Shown here piece by piece: positions 58,964 to 64,000 of a stretch of 64,000 nt of DNA. The stretch comes from Collinsella aerofaciens (GTDB taxonomy: Bacteria; Actinomycetota; Coriobacteriia; Coriobacteriales; Coriobacteriaceae), in NCBI RefSeq assembly GCF_005845035.1, contig NZ_SPFO01000005.1, positions 81,556 to 145,555 of the forward strand. Reading direction: 5' to 3'. Under the pieces are notes generated by a model. It was not told the DNA's origin. It did not search any database and saw nothing but the letters and a program-made list of their open reading frames with translations. The position numbers and the translations under genes were made by a program. Numbering within the stretch: position 1 is the stretch's first letter; each line of letters begins with the position of its first letter.

Positions 58964-59095
58964 TCAGATGCCTCTCACAGTTCCATAATTATAAGTTAGC
59001 GTAGTTCTTTTTTTAATTTCATCTAAACTAGAACCTTTCTTCAGTTTGCAGCTTGCAACCCTCAGCTTGCAAAGCAGCCTCTCACTAAACTTCAT
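58964..59095 (-). CDS. Short reading frame, probably a gene fragment
   Basis: 43 codons: MKFSERLLCKLRVASCKLKK then GSSLDEIKKRTTLTYNYGTVRGI. No ribosome site. The second half has ordinary protein composition. Seventeen bases separate it from the 58-aa gene. Probably a relic. Confidence 0.3.
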   Translation of the reverse strand: MKFSERLLCKLRVASCKLKKGSSLDEIKKRTTLTYNYGTVRGI

Positions 59096-59108
59096 TAAGG
59101 GCAGAGAC

Positions 59109-59180
59109 TACACCTCCGATGCCTCGATAACTTGGATAAAGGACGCGATGGTCGAGTCGACCAAAAAGCTAGCCAAATAA
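59109..59180 (+). pseudogene. C-terminal fragment related to the 56594-57415 gene
   Basis: YTSDASITWIKDAMVESTKK LAK, stop. The last part aligns with YPSEAMMAWIKDALVRREGK at the end of the orphan protein, including the WIKDA core. It lies 137 bp before the end of the intact phosphatase, mirroring the 96-bp distance between the orphan gene and the phosphatase fragment at 57511. Confidence 0.55.
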
Positions 59181-59316
59181 AAGCCTTATGTCACTGGGCA
59201 AAAGAAGCCCCGACGATCGTTTCCGCGGAAGCACCCCTCTCGGTGCTTCCACATCCCGTTAACGTCAAAGGCGCAGCCCAAGCCCCGAATCGAACCCACG
59301 CAGACAATCCGTGAGC

Positions 59317-60078
59317 CTACTCCAACCCGGGGCCGCCATACTTCCCCGTTTCCGAATCGTAGCTCAGCACTGCGACCTCACCGTGCTCCATGACGTTCCC
59401 GTCAATGTAGTAATGGCTGGCCCCGTCATGCCAGATGCCGCGGTAGCCCGCGATGCCCGAGACAGCCTCGGTGTTGATGTGCCCAGCGATAACATCAAGG
59501 TAGAACTCATGCCCCACGTAATCGGGCATCATCATGGTAAACGACTCGGCAGACGTGCCGAGCTTCCAGTACTCGCCGGCCTCCTCGTCAACGCCAGCAT
59601 GCACAAAGACCTGGCTAAAGGGGGACTCGTAAACGTAAGGGAGCTTACGGACCCACGCGATGATGTCCGCATGCTCAGACTTCATACGCTCAACCGTATA
59701 GGCGTAGGCCTCCTCGAACTCCCTGAGCCTCAACAGATGCTTGACGTGCTTGAATGCCTCGGCATCCAGGAAGCTCTTGGCCGTTGCCAGATTGCTGTCG
59801 GCAAGTATCCATGCCTGCGTAAAATTGAGATCTGCCACCCCGTCGATGTACTCGAGGAACATCTCCTCGTGATTGCCGCGCAGCGCCACGACGCGATCGC
59901 CGTACCGCTTTTGCAGGTCCATGATGAGCTCGAAGACCCCGAGCGAATCGGGGCCTCGGTCGCAGTAGTCGCCAAGCAAAACCAGCTTGGAGTCCTCGGC
60001 ATCGAGGTCGACGGTGGAAAGCGATGCCTTAAAGGCGTCCAAGCACCCGTGAATGTCGCTCATAGCGTAGATATGCAC
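59317..60078 (-). CDS. Ser/Thr protein phosphatase-like metallophosphoesterase
   Basis: 253 aa. PPP-family motifs in order: YAMSDIHGCLD, LVLLGDYCDRGPDSLGV, VALRGNHEEMF, FVHAGVD and IAGHINTEA. The pattern fits bacterial PPP phosphatases of the PrpE/ApaH kind. GTG 60078 has AGGGGG at 6 nt and begins the first strand. A 3' fragment of a second copy lies at 57511-57657. Substrate unknown. Confidence 0.88.
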   Translation of the reverse strand: MHIYAMSDIHGCLDAFKASLSTVDLDAEDSKLVLLGDYCDRGPDSLGVFELIMDLQKRYGDRVVALRGNHEEMFLEYIDGVADLNFTQAWILADSNLATAKSFLDAEAFKHVKHLLRLREFEEAYAYTVERMKSEHADIIAWVRKLPYVYESPFSQVFVHAGVDEEAGEYWKLGTSAESFTMMMPDYVGHEFYLDVIAGHINTEAVSGIAGYRGIWHDGASHYYIDGNVMEHGEVAVLSYDSETGKYGGPGLE

Positions 60079-60310
60079 GTATGACCCCCTGTTTGCGTCG
60101 GGACCCCACTCGTTTGCGCCATGCGGCGCGGCGGCCCCTCTGACTTCGCGGGCGCCAGGCAACCTCGTCCTGTCACGCCCCTCAACATGGTTAAAAGTAT
60201 ATCTCGCCGTGCGGACACAAATTTATCCCTGGGCTCTAGCCGCTCGGCCTACGCTTGCCCCAAAGGCTGCCTGTACCCACCGCCACCCAAAAACTCATCC
60301 AACATTAATC

Positions 60311-60338
60311 TTGGCTCAAGAATCGCTTAATCTATAAC
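60311..60338 (+). promoter_or_regulatory. Possible promoter for the DUF4342 gene
   Basis: TTGGCT (60311-60316) and TATAAC (60333-60338) with a 16-bp spacer, about 120 bp before the start at 60457. The rest of 60079-60456 has no gene. Confidence 0.35.
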
Positions 60339-60456
60339 CTGCACTATAGAGTTCGACCAAGGGCGGGGCGGCGCCGTGCAACGCAGGCCGCCGAACGCAA
60401 CGCTCGCGCCCGGGCAAATCGCCCGGCGTCGCGCCCATCGAACGAAAGGACAGGTC

Positions 60457-60999
60457 ATGGACGACCTCGAAAAAGTTGAAACCATCCGCACCAAGTGCAA
60501 CGTGAGCTACACCGATGCCAAGGCGGCGCTCGACGCTGCCGACGGCAACGTTTTGGATGCCATCATTTGGCTCGAGTCGCAGGGCAAGACGCAGACCACG
60601 TCGGCGCACGCCGCCACCGAGTCCGAGCCGGCCGACGAGCCCTCGGCCGAGATGGTCGCCGCGCAGGCCGCCTACGAAAAGTCGAGCGAAAAGACCGACT
60701 TCTCCAAGAAGATGGACGGCGTGTGGGAGTACCTCAAAAAGCTCTTCCGCCTGAGCCTGGACACCAAGTTTATCGCCACGCGCCGCGATGCGATCATCCT
60801 CAACATCCCCATCCTGATCCCCATCATCGCCCTGTTTGCCTGGGGCGCTACGATTTGGCTGATGCTGATTGGCCTGTTCTTTGGCATGCGCTACCGCATC
60901 GATAGCGACGGCGACGTGCCCGGCAGCATCAACAACCTTATGAATCACGCTGCCGATGCCGCGGACGGCATCAAGCATAATCTGAACGACGACAAGTAA
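60457..60999 (+). CDS. DUF4342 protein with UBA/TS-N-like N terminus
   Basis: 180 aa. An N-terminal UBA-like helix bundle (VETIRTKCNVSYTDAKAALDAADGNVLDAIIWLES, residues 6-40) resembles the EF-Ts N terminus. A charged linker and a membrane hairpin follow (about 125-150, IILNIPILIPIIALFAWGATIWLMLIGLFFG). ATG 60457 has GAAAGGA. Function unknown. The two-component genes start 18 bp after its stop, so they may be co-transcribed. Confidence 0.85.
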   Translation: MDDLEKVETIRTKCNVSYTDAKAALDAADGNVLDAIIWLESQGKTQTTSAHAATESEPADEPSAEMVAAQAAYEKSSEKTDFSKKMDGVWEYLKKLFRLSLDTKFIATRRDAIILNIPILIPIIALFAWGATIWLMLIGLFFGMRYRIDSDGDVPGSINNLMNHAADAADGIKHNLNDDK

Positions 61000-61017
61000 T
61001 CGCAGACGGGGACACGC

Positions 61018-61797
61018 ATGGCACGGATCCTGATCGTAGAGGACGAGGAGAAAATCGCCCGCTTTGTGACGCTCGAGCTGGAGCACGAGGGCTACCAGGT
61101 GGAACATGCCGCCGACGGCCGCACCGCCGTGGACCTGGCGCTGGAACGCGACTACGATTTGATTCTGCTCGATGTGCTGTTGCCGCAGCTCAACGGCATG
61201 GAAGTGCTGCGGCGCGTACGCAAGCACAAGGATGTGCCGGTGATCATGGTCACCGCGCGCGATGCCGTGATGGACAAGGTGGCCGGGCTCGATGCCGGTG
61301 CCGACGATTACCTGACCAAGCCGTTTGCGATTGAGGAGCTGTTCGCACGGATCCGCGTGGCGTTGAAGCGCTCGGAGGCTGTGCGGGCGGCTTCGGTCGT
61401 TGGTGGCGCCGGGGCGGGCATGGCGGGCGGCGCGGGCGTCGGCGCCACTGCGATGCCCCCAGTCGGCGACTCGACCCAGGCATCCGCCTCGCCCTCCCCC
61501 GCCGCGCTCACCGTGAGTTCGGTCGCGCTCGATCCCGACCGCCGCGAAGTCACGGTCGGCGGCTCGCCCATCGCGCTCACGGCCCGCGAGTTCGACGTCC
61601 TCGCCCTGCTTATGGCGCACGCCGGCACCGTGCTCACGCGCGAGCGCATCGCGCACGAGGCGCTGGGCTACGAATACGTGGGCGACACCAACAACGTCGA
61701 CGTGCACATCGCGCACCTGCGCGCCAAGATCGAGGACGCCGGCGGCGCCCGCATCATCCAGACCGTGCGTGGGGTGGGCTATGTCTGCCGCGCGTAA
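61018..61797 (+). CDS. OmpR-family response regulator with long linker
   Basis: 259 aa. Receiver ILIVEDEEKIARFV, phospho-Asp in LILLDVLLPQLNG (Asp51), DDYLTKPFA, then a Gly/Ala/Ser-rich linker of about 45 residues, and a winged-helix domain (ALTAREFDVLALLMAHAGTVLTRERI through VDVHIAHLRAKIEDAGGARIIQTVRGVGYVCRA). The linker is unusually long. It overlaps the histidine kinase start by 17 nt. Confidence 0.94.
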   Translation: MARILIVEDEEKIARFVTLELEHEGYQVEHAADGRTAVDLALERDYDLILLDVLLPQLNGMEVLRRVRKHKDVPVIMVTARDAVMDKVAGLDAGADDYLTKPFAIEELFARIRVALKRSEAVRAASVVGGAGAGMAGGAGVGATAMPPVGDSTQASASPSPAALTVSSVALDPDRREVTVGGSPIALTAREFDVLALLMAHAGTVLTRERIAHEALGYEYVGDTNNVDVHIAHLRAKIEDAGGARIIQTVRGVGYVCRA

Positions 61798-63076
61798 CGC
61801 CGAGGCCAAGCGCGTCACATCCATCGCCCGCGCCATCAACTGGAGCTATATGTGGCGCCGCTTGATGAGCTACGTCTGGCTCGATCTGCTGCTGATGGTG
61901 ATTGCGGCGGCGATCCTCGTCTATGGATACAACCAGATGCTGCCCGACGGCGCGTTTACCGCAGGATGGATCCCCGGCGTCGCCGTTCACGGCATGTCGC
62001 TGGCGCCTGCGCGCGGCTGGGACCTGGCAACGCTCACCTATACCGTCGAGCTTGCGCGTACCACCAAGACTTTCCCCCTCGCGCAGGACCTCGTCGCGCT
62101 ATGGCCTCTCTACCTTGTCGTTGTGGGTTGGCAGGTCATCAGCGTGCTCGACATGCTCGGCGGCGCCCGTCGCGTGCGCCGCACCATGGCACCGCTCAAC
62201 GACCTGGCCTTGCGCGTGGACGAGCTCGGCCGTATGCAGCTCTCCGGCGGCAAGATGGAAACACTGGAGCAGGCCATCGAGCGCGCAAGCGTCGACTCGC
62301 CGAGCGTCACTACCGGCGACGCCGACCTGGCAAGCATCGAGGTTGCACTCAACCGCCTACTGCGCCAGATGCAAGAGGCCAAACTGCAACAGATGCGCTT
62401 TGTCAACGATGCGAGCCACGAGCTGCGCACGCCCATCGCGGTGATTCAGGGTTACGTAAACATGCTCGATCGCTGGGGTAAGGACGACCCGGCCGTGCTG
62501 ACGGAGTCCATCACATCCCTCAAGGCCGAAAGCGAGCATATGCAGGAGCTCGTGGAGCAGCTGCTGTTTTTGGCGCGCGGCGATGCCGGGCGCACGGTCC
62601 TGCGGCGTGCGGATACCAACCTGGCCGCACTGGTCAGCGAGGTATGCGAAGAATCGCAGATGATCGATACCGAGCACACGTATCGGCTGGCTTCTGATGC
62701 TGCGCTTGCCAGCGACCCGCGCTGTGACGCGTCTGTCGACGTGGCGCTCGTGAAGCAGGCCCTGCGTGTGATCGTGCAAAACGCCGCCAAGTACTCGGAT
62801 GCGGGAACGACCGTCACATTTGGCATAACGCCGGATGCGGGCGCGGGCACGATCGACATAAGCGTTGAGGACGAGGGCATCGGCATGAACCAGGAATCCG
62901 CAGCTCACGCGTTTGAACGATTCTACCGCGCCGACAACGCACGCGATGCCGGCGCGCAGGGCTCGGGTCTGGGGCTTGCCATTGCCAAGTGGATCGTCGA
63001 TAGCCATGGCGGCGTCATCGGCGTGACCTCGGTCGAGGGCGTCGGCAGCCGCTTTACGATTCGCCTGCCGCGGTAG
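61781..63076 (+). CDS. Sensor histidine kinase (HAMP/HisKA type)
   Basis: 431 aa. Two membrane segments (about residues 28-48 and 108-128) enclose an extracellular sensor of about 60 residues. A HAMP-like linker is followed by the H-box FVNDASHELRTPIAVIQGYV (His about 212), an N-box ALRVIVQNAAKYS, and G-boxes SVEDEGIGMNQESAAHAFERFYR and GSGLGLAIAKWI. ATG 61781 lies inside the end of the response regulator gene, so the pair is coupled. Signal unknown. Confidence 0.93.
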   Translation: MSAARNAEAKRVTSIARAINWSYMWRRLMSYVWLDLLLMVIAAAILVYGYNQMLPDGAFTAGWIPGVAVHGMSLAPARGWDLATLTYTVELARTTKTFPLAQDLVALWPLYLVVVGWQVISVLDMLGGARRVRRTMAPLNDLALRVDELGRMQLSGGKMETLEQAIERASVDSPSVTTGDADLASIEVALNRLLRQMQEAKLQQMRFVNDASHELRTPIAVIQGYVNMLDRWGKDDPAVLTESITSLKAESEHMQELVEQLLFLARGDAGRTVLRRADTNLAALVSEVCEESQMIDTEHTYRLASDAALASDPRCDASVDVALVKQALRVIVQNAAKYSDAGTTVTFGITPDAGAGTIDISVEDEGIGMNQESAAHAFERFYRADNARDAGAQGSGLGLAIAKWIVDSHGGVIGVTSVEGVGSRFTIRLPR

Positions 63077-63095
63077 AAAGCCCCTCGGCATAAAT

Positions 63096-63127
63096 AAAGG
63101 GATAGGGCCACGCGGCCCTATCCCTTT
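63096..63127. terminator. Bidirectional terminator
   Basis: Perfect 14-bp stem AAAGGGATAGGGCC / GGCCCTATCCCTTT, 4-nt loop, T-run on both strands, between convergent genes. Confidence 0.92.
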
Positions 63128-63151
63128 TTGCTAGCTATGGCAGCTTGTGCG

Positions 63152-63526
63152 CTACTCGCGGCACAGGTGCACGGCGAAACCGGCGAACTCGCGCTTAAAG
63201 TACACGAGCTTGGTGCCGCCGTCGGGCAGCAGCACGCGCGACTCCTCGTTGACCTCGAGCCCGCGCTCGGCAAACCACTTCTCGGCCGCATCGATGTCGT
63301 TGACGGCAAAGCCAATGTGGCCCTTGGCGCCACGACCATTCTGCTTCATGACCTCGACCAGCGAATCGTTAAAGTACGAAACCGGGGTCTCAATAACGGG
63401 CAGGCCCATCATCGTCGAGAACAGCTCCGCGATCTCCAAGGCATCTGCCGGGTCGGTGGCGTTAATGCCCACATGGGCAACGCGCATGCCAAAGAGTTCG
63501 ACCGGATTGGCGTTCTGCTCATTCAT
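63152..63526 (-). CDS. VOC-superfamily protein (glyoxalase/dioxygenase fold)
   Basis: 124 aa. VAHVGINATDPADALEIAELFSTMMGLPV at the start and GHIGFAVNDIDAAEKWFAERGLEV with the C-terminal TKLVYFKREFAGFAVHLCRE are the paired VOC half-modules with metal-site His and Glu. It follows a galactitol-type PTS EIIB by 11 nt, so it probably belongs to a sugar operon extending beyond the window. Substrate unknown. Confidence 0.85.
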   Translation of the reverse strand: MNEQNANPVELFGMRVAHVGINATDPADALEIAELFSTMMGLPVIETPVSYFNDSLVEVMKQNGRGAKGHIGFAVNDIDAAEKWFAERGLEVNEESRVLLPDGGTKLVYFKREFAGFAVHLCRE

Positions 63527-63537
63527 ACAAGCAGCGC

Positions 63538-63825
63538 CTACTGAGCCATAACGTCGAGAACGGCCTTCTCGGCAGCAACGCGGTTCATGCCGGTCATGAA
63601 GGGCACGCCGCTCACGTACGGGCAGGTGAGGCCCTCGGGGGCAACGGTGGTGGCGATCAGCAGGTCGGCGCCCTCGTCGCAAGCGTCCTTGGCCTCGGAG
63701 ATGGCGCACTGCACGATCTCATACTTGCCGGCATAACCGTTGGCGTCGAGCATGGTAGCGACCTTCTGGGCAACGAGCGTGGAAGTAGCAGCGCCAGCAC
63801 CGCAAGCCAAAACGATCTTCTTCAT
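63538..63825 (-). CDS. PTS system, galactitol-family EIIB
   Basis: 95 aa. Phosphocysteine loop IVLACGAGAATSTLVAQKV (Cys8). The later LLIATTVAPEGLTCPYVSGVPFMTG fits the GatB family. Start with GGGAG. EIIA and EIIC are not in the window and probably lie elsewhere or to the right. Confidence 0.88.
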   Translation of the reverse strand: MKKIVLACGAGAATSTLVAQKVATMLDANGYAGKYEIVQCAISEAKDACDEGADLLIATTVAPEGLTCPYVSGVPFMTGMNRVAAEKAVLDVMAQ

Positions 63826-63940
63826 AGGTAATGTCTCCCTTCATGGTTTACTTTAGGTAAGTGTACCGCAGCGAGCGATGGCACTCAGCCTCGATGAGCT
63901 TTTATGCCAGTCCTTGATTATCGACTTTATCCGAACACCT

Positions 63941-63976
63941 CCCACATTCATCCGCACATGTGCGGATGAATGTGGG
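63941..63976. repeat. 36-bp perfect palindrome
   Basis: CCCACATTCATCCGCACA followed directly by its exact complement, no loop, about 115 bp upstream of the galactitol-type EIIB start. It may be an operator or a repetitive palindrome; the rest of 63826-64000 has no gene. Confidence 0.6.
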
Positions 63977-64000
63977 AACCCGATACCCTGAGGGCCGGAT

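Noticed and set aside
59281..59310. tRNA-like CGAATCGAACCC sequence
   Set aside because: It recalls a T-arm (GGTTCGATTC on the complement), but the stem does not pair and no acceptor or anticodon arm is present.
59132..59314. 60-codon plus-strand frame
   Set aside because: It starts inside the WIKDA fragment in another frame and ends just before the phosphatase stop; composition is not protein-like.
1..64000. CRISPR arrays, rRNA operons, integrases or complete prophage
   Set aside because: No regularly spaced short repeats, no rRNA sequence and no integrase or phage structural genes were seen; the repeats found are dispersed.

Overview
The window is bacterial, about 60% G+C and densely coded. 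Gene content and style point to a gut Coriobacteriia actinobacterium, most like Collinsella. The signs are several PTS uptake systems, Tat and hydrogenase-maturation (Hyp) genes, an archaeal-style topoisomerase I, long charged tails on housekeeping proteins and many short intergenic palindromes. The genus is an inference from this pattern; there is no rRNA gene to confirm it.

Layout. 1-5250: a mannose-family PTS (EIIA, YajC-like, EIIB, EIIC, EIID), a GntR/UTRA regulator and an AgaS-type SIS isomerase cut by the left edge, with DasR-like operators in front of both transcription units; this looks like amino-sugar uptake. 5774-6661: a DUF2975 membrane protein with its XRE regulator. 6776-13017: a SurA-like protein, an NAD-type isocitrate dehydrogenase, a HEAT-like protein, a 3-hydroxyisobutyrate-dehydrogenase-like enzyme with a Cys/His-rich tail, DegV and the hibernation factor HPF. 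13335-24508: a solute-binding lipoprotein, a possible nuclease-like orphan, ComF, a RicT/PSP1 protein, HolB, Tmk, a zinc-ribbon membrane protein and TopA. 24563-28869: HypB, HypA, TatC, TatA/B, a STAS protein and a type Ic aspartate aminotransferase. 29647-39258: NhaA, Mn-dependent pyrophosphatase, a ROK glucokinase, a cellobiose/beta-glucoside PTS with a GH1 phospho-beta-glucosidase, its divergent GntR regulator and ManA. 39695-52637: PcrA, UppP, a universal stress protein, a BceS-like two-component system, PurH, a GNAT enzyme and a DUF2207 protein. 53093-54835: GluQRS and a metallophosphoesterase.

54921-59310 is the accessory part. It holds a PLD/DEAD helicase cut off just after its Walker A motif, a 183-bp palindromic element, an orphan gene of lower G+C, an AT-rich cluster that reads like a toxin tail followed by an immunity gene, and 3' fragments of two genes whose longer copies lie nearby. 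The core resumes with an Ser/Thr-phosphatase-like enzyme, a DUF4342 protein, an OmpR/histidine-kinase pair and the start of a galactitol-type PTS locus.

The most unusual features are non-coding. Two long hairpins lie 7-17 nt behind the stop codons of manA and pcrA. They share a conserved core in the same sense orientation, while their perfect 30-31 bp outer arms differ completely and their inner stems show compensating changes; a third hairpin behind the usp gene resembles them in placement only. A separate 217-230 bp terminal-inverted-repeat family occurs three times, and a set of small GGGAC-bearing dyads is scattered between genes. Start codons were chosen from Shine-Dalgarno spacing, and several differ from the longest possible reading frame.
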